Made by a program: the position numbers and the translations under genes. The notes under the pieces are model-generated. The model ran no database searches, was not told the DNA's origin, and worked only from the letters and a program-made list of their open reading frames with translations. Shown piece by piece: positions 16,271 to 24,110 of a DNA stretch of 35,152 nt (its first letter is position 1; each line of letters opens with the position of its first letter). This DNA comes from Treponemataceae bacterium (GTDB lineage Bacteria; Spirochaetota; Spirochaetia; Treponematales; Treponemataceae): the NCBI GenBank assembly GCA_024680915.1, contig JAILBN010000026.1, positions 1-35,152 on the forward strand. Reading direction: 5' to 3'.

Positions 16271-17458
16271 TTATTTCTTTCCTAAGTTTATCCGATTCGC
16301 ACGCATAGCCGTGGGGATTTCGAAATCATCACGATGAGATCCGCTGCCGGCACCGGAGAAAAGATTGTTTGAATAATCCTTACCACCAATATTCTTGAAA
16401 TCAGAAAGAGAAACATAATTACCATCAGAAGAAGCATCTTTCCTATCTCCCTCCGCAGGGTTCCCGAGATGATCCGCAGCACTGGCAATAGTCGCCTCCG
16501 TAGGGAAACCTGTCGCGATTACGGTAACTTTTATCTGGTCCTCGAATCCTGGATCGATGACTGTTCCATACTTAAGCTTGACGTCAGGATCCGCGGCTGC
16601 AGTAATAGTGCTTATTATATCTGCTGTCTCAGAAAGGGTAAGATCTTCTCCGCCTGTAATATTGATAAGGATATTCTTTGCGCCGTCAATGTGGGAATCC
16701 TCAAGAAGAGGATTATCTATAGCCTGAGAGGCTGCATCAATAGCACGATTGTCTCCGCTGCCCTCTCCTATACCCAGGATTGCATCCCCCTTGTCCTCCA
16801 TGCAGGAACGGACATCGGCAAAGTCACAGTTAACTTCTCCGGCTGTGGTGATGACATCAGATATACCTTGAACACCTTGGCGAAGGATATCGTCAGCAAT
16901 CATGAAAGCTTTTTTTATAGGGGTCTTTTTATCAACGATCTTAAGAAGATGCTCGTTAGGAATTATAATAAGAGTATCAACCTGCTCCCTAAGCTTCGCG
17001 ATTCCTTCCTCGGCACGCTGCATCTTTACCTTGCCCTCGAAATTGAAAGGCTTGGTCACGACACCGACGGTAAGAGCTCCCTGTTCTTTGGCGATTTTTG
17101 CGATTACAGGAGCCGCACCTGTACCGGTACCTCCTCCCATTCCAGCGGTAATGAAGACCATGTCCGCTCCCTTCAGGACGTTCGCAAGAGTCTCGGTATC
17201 TTCCTGAGCGGCCTTCTCACCTACTTCCGGCTTTCCGCCTGCGCCAAGTCCTCCAGTAAGCTTAGAACCAATGCCCAACTTCACAGTAGCGTTAGAACCA
17301 TTCAGAGCCTGAAGGTCAGTATTAACGACTATAAATTCCACAGAACTTACACCAGCGGAAATCATGCGGTTCACAGCATTAGAACCACCGCCACCGGCAC
17401 CAATGACTTTTATCACAGTCGGACTTGCTGTTTTGTCTCCAACTAATGAAAACTCCAT
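16271..17458 (-). CDS. ftsZ: Cell division protein FtsZ
   Basis: 395 residues; the tubulin-like GTPase that forms the division ring. Residues 16-32 carry [17 protein letters not shown], and the tubulin signature [12 protein letters not shown] is at 106-117. The T7 loop ([11 protein letters not shown] region) supplies the catalytic aspartates. A short linker of about 50 residues leads to the C-terminal peptide [10 protein letters not shown], the docking site for FtsA and other partners, followed by a basic RINLGKK end. The ATG follows GGAGG by six bases. It lies 63 bp after ftsA and is followed at once by a Xer gene. Confidence 0.98.
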   Translation of the reverse strand: MEFSLVGDKTASPTVIKVIGAGGGGSNAVNRMISAGVSSVEFIVVNTDLQALNGSNATVKLGIGSKLTGGLGAGGKPEVGEKAAQEDTETLANVLKGADMVFITAGMGGGTGTGAAPVIAKIAKEQGALTVGVVTKPFNFEGKVKMQRAEEGIAKLREQVDTLIIIPNEHLLKIVDKKTPIKKAFMIADDILRQGVQGISDVITTAGEVNCDFADVRSCMEDKGDAILGIGEGSGDNRAIDAASQAIDNPLLEDSHIDGAKNILINITGGEDLTLSETADIISTITAAADPDVKLKYGTVIDPGFEDQIKVTVIATGFPTEATIASAADHLGNPAEGDRKDASSDGNYVSLSDFKNIGGKDYSNNLFSGAGSGSHRDDFEIPTAMRANRINLGKK

Positions 17459-17521
17459 ATATATCCTCCACCCATTTTATATATGTTAACCCATGCACAA
17501 AAAAAAGAAAAGTAGCCTATC

Positions 17522-18766
17522 CTAAAAAAACTCTTTGAACCAGTCTCCTATCGATGAAAAAACACCTTTTTTCTTTCCACCATTTTTTTCGCTTTTTTGG
17601 ACTTCTGTCCCATGAATTTTATCAAGATTACTTACAATAAGACCGACGGCCGTAGCATACTCCGGTCTTCTGTACTCATCCTGAAGCCCGCCGAAATTGC
17701 CAGGAGAACCAATTCGCACAGCCTTGGTATCAAAAACATTGCAGGCTACATCGACTATTCCAGGTAAGAGAGCTCCGCCTCCTGTAAGAATCACGTTTCC
17801 AGAAAGCTGTCTGTCTTTGACCATGCTCCCTATTTTATCACGGAGCATCACCAAAGTTTCCTCTACTCTCGGCTGAATTATACGGCAGATTTTAATTCTA
17901 GGGACTTCCTCAGGTGGTCTGCCTCCGACCCCAGGAATCGTTACCATCTCACCACTTTCCAGCAAAGGCTCCCAGCAGCAACCCGAGGTTTTCTTTATTC
18001 TTTCTGCTATATCAAAAGAAATCGAGCGCATAATAGAAATATCATTAGTAATATGATTGCCGCTCAAAGGAACGGAAGCAGTGCATATGGGGGAGCCATC
18101 AACTATCACAAGGGCATCCGTCGAACCGCCACCAAGATCTATAACCACAGAGCCTAATTCTCTTTCTTCTTCTGTCGTTATAGCCTGAGCAGCTGCAAGA
18201 GTCTTGAGCATGACAGAATCGACTTCGTAACCAGCCCTTCCTATACACCGGAGTATATTCTGCATAGAAGTAAAAGCAGCGGTAACTATATGAACCTCAG
18301 CCTCAAGCCTTACCCCCAGCATGTTCACAGGCTTCTTAATTCCACCCTGACCGTCCACGATATATGTCTGTGGCACGATATGCAGTATTTTTCTGTCCAA
18401 AGGCCATTTTACGGCACTGGCGGCCTCTATAACCCGGTCGACATCTTCCTGTGTAATCTCATGAGTGTTGCGACCATGATCTGCGACGGCAACGACACCA
18501 CGGGAGTTGACGCCCTCGACCTGTGAACCTCCAATTCCTGTTATTACGGAAGAAACTTCCCTGCCTGACATGAATTCCGCGCCATCAATGGCAGTGGTAA
18601 TAGTACTCATCGTTGCCTGGATATTTACGATAACACCGTTCCTCAGTCCGGTTGACGGTGCTTTACCGACACCGATTATCTGGAGCGAACCGTTCTCATC
18701 AAGCTCGCCGATGACAGCTCTTATAACAGAAGTTCCTATATCAAGACCAACTATCACATCACTCAC
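17522..18766 (-). CDS. ftsA: Cell division protein FtsA
   Basis: 414 residues; actin-like ATPase that tethers FtsZ filaments to the membrane. The N-terminal phosphate loop VGLDIGTSVIRAVIGE and the later VIDLGGGSTDALV and LTGGGALLPG motifs are the actin-fold nucleotide site. The C-terminus (VFSSIGDWFKEFF) is an amphipathic helix, the membrane-targeting sequence. The frame is open upstream to 18871, but a GTG at 18766 has GGAGG seven bases away and gives the canonical short N-terminus (MSDVIVGLDIG). This start overlaps the ftsQ stop by eight bases (GTGAGTGA). Confidence 0.96.
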   Translation of the reverse strand: MSDVIVGLDIGTSVIRAVIGELDENGSLQIIGVGKAPSTGLRNGVIVNIQATMSTITTAIDGAEFMSGREVSSVITGIGGSQVEGVNSRGVVAVADHGRNTHEITQEDVDRVIEAASAVKWPLDRKILHIVPQTYIVDGQGGIKKPVNMLGVRLEAEVHIVTAAFTSMQNILRCIGRAGYEVDSVMLKTLAAAQAITTEEERELGSVVIDLGGGSTDALVIVDGSPICTASVPLSGNHITNDISIMRSISFDIAERIKKTSGCCWEPLLESGEMVTIPGVGGRPPEEVPRIKICRIIQPRVEETLVMLRDKIGSMVKDRQLSGNVILTGGGALLPGIVDVACNVFDTKAVRIGSPGNFGGLQDEYRRPEYATAVGLIVSNLDKIHGTEVQKSEKNGGKKKGVFSSIGDWFKEFF

Positions 18767-19616
18767 GAATATCCTCCGGATTACTGTTTCTTCCAGCTTT
18801 CTTATACGATATTGACCCGTAGCGCATATCAATTTCGGTGACATCCGGGTCAAAAGAATCAACAATGTCAAGAACGACCAGCATATACCTCAGAGTTTCC
18901 TCCGACAAGGAATGGTCAGTAATGACACGTACACGGGAATGTATAGGATACATGATCAGCTCATAACCACCAGAAGCAAGGGGCTGTACATGAATCTCCG
19001 ACAAGGCGGAAAAATACACAGGATTCGACGCTGATATGGTGGCTACCCTATCAAGAAGAGCTTTGTACTCAGAAGAAATATGGAAACCCTCTGACACTCT
19101 CTCAAGCTCAAGGCCTGTTATCAAGGGAACCTGACCTAAGCCATAAGCACCCGCAGAGGAAAATACTACACCATTTTTATCTATTTGAACAGTACGAGTC
19201 CTACCATCAATATTCATAAGAGAGACAATGACAGGAATACGTTCGGAAACCTGTACAAGAACCTGATCCGGGAATTTTTTCTCTACCTTTATGCTTTCTG
19301 AATCCAAGGCAGGGTTAGAGGCAAGACGGGCTTCGAATTCTTTTTTATCAAAGCTCATCCATGGCACAGCAAGGTCCATACCGCTCTGCTTAAGCACATC
19401 GTTGGCCTCAAGTTTTTCAAGACCAGAAAAAACAACATGTGCCGGTGAAAAACAGGGAAAAACTACAGCATAAAGAACAACGTTAACAATCAAAAATGCT
19501 GAAAGAGCCAGCACAAGTATTTTCAAAACCTTGAATTTCTTATCAGCAGCCTTCTGCTTCTTCTCTTCCTGCTCAAAATATCGTCCATATTCAGTATAAA
19601 CGAAACCATCACTCAT
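18759..19616 (-). CDS. ftsQ: Cell division protein FtsQ/DivIB
   Basis: 285 residues. A short cytoplasmic basic region (EEKKQKAADKKFK) precedes a single membrane helix (about residues 37-58) and a periplasmic POTRA-like domain beginning FSPAHVVFSGLEKLEANDVL, then the FtsQ region with KKFPDQVLVQVSERIPV. This is the bitopic organisation of FtsQ, which links early and late septal proteins. ATG 19616 is chosen over the frame's earlier start at 19640 because GGAGA lies six bases away. It overlaps the ftsW stop by eight bases (ATGAGTGA), the same junction as with ftsA. Confidence 0.93.
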   Translation of the reverse strand: MSDGFVYTEYGRYFEQEEKKQKAADKKFKVLKILVLALSAFLIVNVVLYAVVFPCFSPAHVVFSGLEKLEANDVLKQSGMDLAVPWMSFDKKEFEARLASNPALDSESIKVEKKFPDQVLVQVSERIPVIVSLMNIDGRTRTVQIDKNGVVFSSAGAYGLGQVPLITGLELERVSEGFHISSEYKALLDRVATISASNPVYFSALSEIHVQPLASGGYELIMYPIHSRVRVITDHSLSEETLRYMLVVLDIVDSFDPDVTEIDMRYGSISYKKAGRNSNPEDIRE

Positions 19617-20760
19617 ATAAATTCTCCGAAACAATTTCAAATTCTTTTCTTGATATATTTATCAACAGCCCGCAGGCAATCATCATGACCAAAACAGAGG
19701 AACCTCCCGATGAAAAGAAAGGAAGGTTAATTCCCGTAGAAGGGAGAGCGCCGCATACGACACCGCAATTGATAAGCGACTGAAGAAGAATAGTTGATCC
19801 GCAGCCGACAGCGACCAGAGCCTCGAAACGGTTTCTTGCATGTTTTACGATATATAAGATTCTGGATCCGAAATAAAGCAATATACAAAAATAAAGAAGA
19901 ACTCCGAAGAATCCCATGGATTCGCACCATCCGGCAAAGACGAAATCAGCCTGAGCCTCAGGTATATTTCTCACATAACGAAGGCCGGTCCCGAAGCCAG
20001 AGCCCCAGAAGCCTCCTGCAGTAATAGCCCTGCGAGAGGCTGCCAGCTGGAAGTTCATTCCGTGTATATCATAATCGGGCCTTAAGAAGGCGATAAGTCT
20101 GTTAACACGATACTCCTCGCTAAAAACAAAAAGAAGAGCTATCGGAACTGCGAATATACAGAAGGCTACAAACCAACGGAGATAAACTCCCGCCACGAAA
20201 AATATTATAAAACCGATCATAAGTATAAAGAAGGCTGTAGAAAAATCATCCTGAAGGAATACTACAATAACGAAAGCGAAAAGTCCAAAAGCCGCAGGAT
20301 AGACAGAAACGGCAGGATTATCCAGCCTGTCACTTTTTTTGTCAAAAAGATTGGCTAAAAACAAGATTACAGCGATTTTTGCAAGCTCGGAAGGCTGGAA
20401 GGTTCCAATAAAGGGTATGGCTATCCAACGCCGGGCACCGTTTTTCTCGACTCCCAATCCTGGAATGAAGGGAAGGAAGCACAACACAAAGCCAACCACT
20501 ACAAACAGGGGAAGGAATTTCCGAATGAAATTCATGCTTATGCAGGAGGCTGCGATCAGAAGCACCAGACCGCCACCCACATATTGAAGCTGCCTGTAAA
20601 GAAAATAAAATTCACTATCCTGGGAACGGCTGGCATAGCTTGCAGAACTTATATAAAGAGTTATAAGTCCCAGACCTATAAGAAGAATAATCGAAACTAT
20701 AAGCCCTATGTCACTTTTTTTCTGAATGACAGGCCTTTCTGCGAATATCCCTGTACTCAT
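19609..20760 (-). CDS. ftsW: FtsW/RodA/SpoVE-family septal peptidoglycan polymerase
   Basis: 383 residues with about ten membrane helices. SEDS glycosyltransferase motifs are clear: NGARRWI and FQPSELAKIA in the first half and LPSTGINLPFFSSGGSSVL near the end. Within this cluster it is best called FtsW, the septal polymerase; RodA has the same fold and the two are hard to split by eye. The ATG overlaps the murF stop by four bases (ATGA), and ftsQ begins within its own end. No cognate penicillin-binding protein gene (ftsI) lies in the cluster, so its partner must be elsewhere. Confidence 0.94.
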   Translation of the reverse strand: MSTGIFAERPVIQKKSDIGLIVSIILLIGLGLITLYISSASYASRSQDSEFYFLYRQLQYVGGGLVLLIAASCISMNFIRKFLPLFVVVGFVLCFLPFIPGLGVEKNGARRWIAIPFIGTFQPSELAKIAVILFLANLFDKKSDRLDNPAVSVYPAAFGLFAFVIVVFLQDDFSTAFFILMIGFIIFFVAGVYLRWFVAFCIFAVPIALLFVFSEEYRVNRLIAFLRPDYDIHGMNFQLAASRRAITAGGFWGSGFGTGLRYVRNIPEAQADFVFAGWCESMGFFGVLLYFCILLYFGSRILYIVKHARNRFEALVAVGCGSTILLQSLINCGVVCGALPSTGINLPFFSSGGSSVLVMMIACGLLINISRKEFEIVSENLYE

Positions 20761-22202
20761 ACCGACAAACCCGCCTTATCACACAAGACCGAGACTACTC
20801 TCTCAAGTCTCACTCCCCTGGAGCCTTTTACCAGAACCAGGTCACCGTCAGAAAGGAGCTCCGCGGCTTTCTCCGCAACCTTAATAACAGAAGCATCTTC
20901 TATATTTTCCTCAGAGAAGAGATTCATTTCCAGCTGTTTTTCTCTACAATAAAGGCAAGCCGCCTCATAGGCAGCGACCATCTCAGAACCGACAAAGAAA
21001 ACAGCGAAAGGTCTCTGGGAAGCAGCAAGCGCTCCTATTCCTTTATGAACATCGGCAGAAACACTCCCAAGCTCACGCATATCTCCAATAATGAATATTT
21101 TTTTCCCTTTTACTTTGCTCTGCCCATAAAATCTTATAGACTCTGCCATAGACTCAGCATTCGCATTGTAACAGTCCTGAACTATAGAGAAAGTACCGGA
21201 GAGAAGCCGACTTCTACCAAAAAGAGGTTTTACACTCTCAAGACCAGCCCTTATTTTCTCCGAAGGAATGGAAAGAGCCTCGGCCAAGGCAATCACAGCA
21301 AGCATATTAGAGAAATTATATGCTCCCGGAAGAGGAAAATTCACCGTCTCTCCGCAATAATTGAACCTAGTCCCCTCAATATCACCTTCGCTTATATCCT
21401 TGACATTATCCTGATAATCCCGCCCGAAATACCTGACATGCCCCACAGGTATATCCGCAAGGAAGGCAGCATACTCGTCCGCCCCAGGGACAAAAGCCAT
21501 GCAAGAATCGTCATGGAACTGCGAAAAAATCTTTTTCTTTTCCTCAGCAATATTGTCTTTTGAGCCGAGAATTCCGATATGGGCAGTCCCGATGTTTGTA
21601 ATTATCGCATAAGAAGGACAAAGGACCTCAGCCAATTCACCTATCTCGTTCACACGATTCATCCCCATCTCAAAGATTCCAGCCTCATGCTCCTTTCTTA
21701 TTTTAAAAACAGAAAGAGGGAGCCCTGTCTCTGAATTGAGATTTCCTTCCGTAGCCACGACTTTGTACTTCTGAGAAAGAACGGCCAAAGCAATTTCCTT
21801 TGTGGTAGTCTTCCCGTTCGATCCTGTGATTCCAACCCTTATAAGATCCGGGAATTTCTTGACATAACGGGCAGCGGCGGCCTGAAGAGCATATAGTGTA
21901 TTCTCAACGACAACTACAGCAGCCCTTCCTAAAATATTCCTCCTTTCAAGTTCAGGAAGCTTCTCCCAATTTTTTCCAACCGCAAGTATAACAGAGGCAC
22001 CTTTATCGACAGCACTTGAGATATAGACATGGCCATCCTGCTTCTCGCCGACCAGTGCTACAAAAAGACTGCCGGGCTCCGCATTCCTGCTATCCGTCAC
22101 AACCGAGGAAAAACTTATATTCTTATCGCCAAGAGAGACTCCCTTGACAGCAGAGACAAGTTCATCTGCAGTCAAAAGAGATTCTGCATATTCACCATTC
22201 AT
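20757..22202 (-). CDS. murF: MurF, UDP-MurNAc-tripeptide--D-Ala-D-Ala ligase
   Basis: 481 residues. It adds D-alanyl-D-alanine to the UDP-MurNAc tripeptide, the last cytoplasmic step building the stem peptide. The Mur ligase N-domain (about 20-100), the ATP-binding loop GITGSNGKTTTKE and the central block IFEMGMNRVNEIGELAEVLCP are visible. Further on are the YNANAESM stretch typical of MurF (substrate-binding DxYNANP-like motif, here DCYNANAES) and the C-terminal domain with LVKGSRGVRLE. The start ATG overlaps the ftsL-like stop by four bases. It is the only Mur ligase in the cluster. Confidence 0.96.
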   Translation of the reverse strand: MNGEYAESLLTADELVSAVKGVSLGDKNISFSSVVTDSRNAEPGSLFVALVGEKQDGHVYISSAVDKGASVILAVGKNWEKLPELERRNILGRAAVVVVENTLYALQAAAARYVKKFPDLIRVGITGSNGKTTTKEIALAVLSQKYKVVATEGNLNSETGLPLSVFKIRKEHEAGIFEMGMNRVNEIGELAEVLCPSYAIITNIGTAHIGILGSKDNIAEEKKKIFSQFHDDSCMAFVPGADEYAAFLADIPVGHVRYFGRDYQDNVKDISEGDIEGTRFNYCGETVNFPLPGAYNFSNMLAVIALAEALSIPSEKIRAGLESVKPLFGRSRLLSGTFSIVQDCYNANAESMAESIRFYGQSKVKGKKIFIIGDMRELGSVSADVHKGIGALAASQRPFAVFFVGSEMVAAYEAACLYCREKQLEMNLFSEENIEDASVIKVAEKAAELLSDGDLVLVKGSRGVRLERVVSVLCDKAGLSV

Positions 22203-22492
22203 TTTGATCCAACTTTTATTCTTATTATATCTTCACTTTCAGATTCTTTCATTCCATATTCTTCGACAGCGGTCTCTTCTATCCTATCCGCTCCAGCAAG
22301 CAGGCTCACCTCTCCCACAAGCCGTCTGTTCCCGTCTATTACAGAATATTGCTTCTCATCAAGCTCATCGACCTCTGCCTGAAGCACTTTAAAGCGATGA
22401 ACCTGAAAAAGTCCCATCACCAGAAGCAGAGGGACTAAAAAAGCAAGCATGCATAAAATAAAGTTTTTTTTGATTCTGTTCACTTTTTTCAT
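22199..22492 (-). CDS. ftsL: FtsL-like bitopic septum protein
   Basis: 97 residues: a basic start (KKVNRIKK), one membrane helix (about residues 10-28), then a predicted coiled coil (FKVLQAEVDELDEKQYSV, continuing) and a short acidic end. This is FtsL architecture, and the place between rsmH and the Mur genes is the ftsL place of the dcw cluster; sequence of FtsL is too variable for motif proof. ATG 22492 has an AAGGAAG site; the frame also allows a GTG at 22510 that would overlap the rsmH stop. It would form a complex with FtsQ and a FtsB-like protein. Confidence 0.8.
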   Translation of the reverse strand: MKKVNRIKKNFILCMLAFLVPLLLVMGLFQVHRFKVLQAEVDELDEKQYSVIDGNRRLVGEVSLLAGADRIEETAVEEYGMKESESEDIIRIKVGSK

Positions 22493-22506
22493 ACCATCTT
22501 CCTTAT

Positions 22507-23469
22507 TCACGGTTTATCTGCATCCCTCAGCTTCCTGATCACACGCAGCTTTGCGCTTCGGGATGGAGAATTATCAGCAATTTCGTCCTCCCCGGGACAA
22601 ACCGGTTTTTTCGTTATCAGGGCTGCCCTGGGCTTTCCACCACAAGTGCAAACAGCCTGTTCTGGCGGGCAAATACATGCTTTTGCCAGATCACGAAAGA
22701 TATTCTTCACAATCCTGTCTTCCAGGGAATGAAAAGTAATAACGCCCATTTTCCCTCCCACCTCCAGGACGGAAAAGGCTGTCTCCAAGGCCGGCGGAAT
22801 ATTATCAAGCTCATGATTCACTGCAATCCGGAAAGCCTGAAAACTCTTCGTAGCCGGATGGATAGCTCCATGTCTATAAGGTGCAGGAACAGCCCTGTAT
22901 ATGATATCGGCGAGAACCTTCGAAGAAACGATTCTGGACATTTTTCTCGCTTCACATATAGCGGCCGCGATACGTCTGCTGTACCGTTCCTCACCATACT
23001 TAAATATTATGTCCGCCAAATCCTTCTCATTCTTGCTATTCACAAGGAACTCCACGGATTCTCCTGCATCAGGATTCAGCCGCATATCAAGGGGCTCATC
23101 ATACCTGAAGGAGAACCCCCTGCCGGAGCATTCATAATGAAAGACCGAAATCCCAAGGTCAAAAAGAATGAGATCAGGCTTCGGCAGACTATTCGGATAA
23201 TTTGCATAAAAATCGTTGAACCAGCCCTGATGAAAACTCATCCGGTCAGCGAAAGGCATAAGCCTCTCCTTTGCCCGTGCCTGAATCTTCGGATCTGCGT
23301 CCAATCCGATTATACGCAAATTCTTGAACCTAGTTAAAAAAGCCTCAGAGTGTCCACCCTCCCCCAGCGTTGAATCAACCATAAATGCATTGTTCTCAAA
23401 AGCTTCGCCTTCAGGAGACAACAAATCCAGAGTCTCACGCAACAAAACAGGCGTATGGACTATTTCCAT
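22507..23469 (-). CDS. rsmH: RsmH (MraW), 16S rRNA m4C1402 methyltransferase
   Basis: 320 residues, standard length. It methylates N4 of C1402 in 16S rRNA using S-adenosylmethionine. Visible blocks: HTPVLLRETLDLL at the N-terminus, the SAM loop VDSTLGEGGHSEAFL, LFDLGISVFH, the helical insertion beginning RGFSFRYDEPLDMR, then FQAFRIAVNHELD and VITFHSLEDRIVKN. A GGAGT site precedes the ATG. It is the second gene of the division cluster, 50 bp after mraZ, with an inverted repeat in the gap. Confidence 0.97.
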   Translation of the reverse strand: MEIVHTPVLLRETLDLLSPEGEAFENNAFMVDSTLGEGGHSEAFLTRFKNLRIIGLDADPKIQARAKERLMPFADRMSFHQGWFNDFYANYPNSLPKPDLILFDLGISVFHYECSGRGFSFRYDEPLDMRLNPDAGESVEFLVNSKNEKDLADIIFKYGEERYSRRIAAAICEARKMSRIVSSKVLADIIYRAVPAPYRHGAIHPATKSFQAFRIAVNHELDNIPPALETAFSVLEVGGKMGVITFHSLEDRIVKNIFRDLAKACICPPEQAVCTCGGKPRAALITKKPVCPGEDEIADNSPSRSAKLRVIRKLRDADKP

Positions 23470-23483
23470 ATAACACTCCGAAA

Positions 23484-23520
23484 ATGATGAGCAGAAAAAA
23501 AAATAATCTACCTGCTCATC
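23484..23520 (-). promoter_or_regulatory. Inverted repeat between mraZ and rsmH
   Basis: GATGAGCAG (23486-23494) and CTGCTCATC (23512-23520) form a perfect 9-bp stem around a 17-base loop. In the transcript the loop holds a run of U, so it is not a normal terminator. It begins at the mraZ stop codon and ends about 17 bases before rsmH. It may be an RNA processing or attenuation element. Confidence 0.6.
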
Positions 23521-23963
23521 TAGAAGTGGATATCTGTCAGACTTGAAGCGGCATCAGCAAGAGCAGACGCATTCTGCTCATTATAAGACTGATATACAGC
23601 CGCATCCCACAACTCCATGTACCTGCTAATGCCAAGTATCACGCAGTCCTTTGAAAGTCCGGCATATTCCCGTAAACTTTGAGGAATAGAAAGACGACCC
23701 GATTTATCAAACTCGACCTCTTGAGCAGGCGCTATCAAATGCCTGACGACGAGTTTTGATTTTGGATCAAAAGGCGAGGAAGACCCCATGATTTTGTCCG
23801 ACAGGGTCTTCCACTCTTCTGGAGTATAAAGCCATAAGCAGCTGTCTATTGCTTTCGTAACGACGAGGACATTTCCTGTTATTGATGACCGCAGCTTAGA
23901 CGGGAAAAGTATTCTTCCTTTCTCATCCAAAGTGTTACGATACTCACCTGTAAGCAATTCCAT
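23520..23963 (-). CDS. mraZ: MraZ, division-cluster transcriptional regulator
   Basis: 147 residues with two SpoVT/AbrB-like swapped-hairpin halves: TGEYRNTLDEKGRILFPSKLR near the N-terminus (cited in part: NTLDEKGRILFP) and EFDKSGRLSIPQSLREYAG near residue 80. MraZ forms rings and binds repeats upstream of its own gene, controlling the division cluster. A GTG at 23978 would add five residues and has GGAG nearby; ATG 23963 is preferred because it gives the family's usual MELLTGEY-type start and leaves more of the operator outside the gene. It is the first gene of the block; both promoter and operator lie directly upstream. Confidence 0.95.
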   Translation of the reverse strand: MELLTGEYRNTLDEKGRILFPSKLRSSITGNVLVVTKAIDSCLWLYTPEEWKTLSDKIMGSSSPFDPKSKLVVRHLIAPAQEVEFDKSGRLSIPQSLREYAGLSKDCVILGISRYMELWDAAVYQSYNEQNASALADAASSLTDIHF

Positions 23964-23964
23964 A

Positions 23965-23998
23965 CCACAAATTTCCACTAATCTCCACTATTTCCCAC
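23965..23998 (-). promoter_or_regulatory. MraZ operator: four TGG repeats with 10-bp period
   Basis: On the minus strand GTGG occurs four times at exactly ten-base steps (plus-strand CCAC at 23965, 23975, 23985 and 23995). The units read TGGGA, TGGAG, TGGAA and TGGTA, separated by five-base spacers. The known E. coli MraZ site is TGGGN repeats separated by five bases. The array lies between the predicted promoter and the mraZ start codon, so bound MraZ would block its own transcription and that of the division genes. Confidence 0.88.
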
Positions 23999-24007
23999 TT
24001 AGATACC

Positions 24008-24035
24008 ATTTTATTCGAAAAAAACTGATTGTCAA
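24008..24035 (-). promoter_or_regulatory. Sigma-70-type promoter of mraZ/division block
   Basis: On the minus strand TTGACA (24030-24035), a 16-base spacer, then TAAAAT (24008-24013). The transcript would start near 24001, just ahead of the MraZ operator. No other equally good promoter was seen in the tightly packed genes down to hslU, so this may drive much of the block. Confidence 0.7.
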
Positions 24036-24074
24036 TTAAAAACAGGGGGATAATCTCACAAAGGGAAGGATATA

Positions 24075-24103
24075 TTTACTTTAAAAGTACACGCATGTAT
24101 AGT
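24075..24103 (+). promoter_or_regulatory. Sigma-70-type promoter, apparently leaderless
   Basis: TTTACT (24075-24080), a 17-base spacer, then TATAGT (24098-24103). The -10 box ends seven bases before the GTG at 24111, so the message would begin at or next to the start codon. Confidence 0.5.
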
Positions 24104-24110
24104 TGTAAGA

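Noticed and set aside
16469-17446. Plus-strand 325-residue frame opposite ftsZ
   Set aside because: It is a long antisense frame to a highly conserved gene whose codon bias leaves the opposite strand open; Cys/Ser/Tyr-rich with no signal of a real protein.
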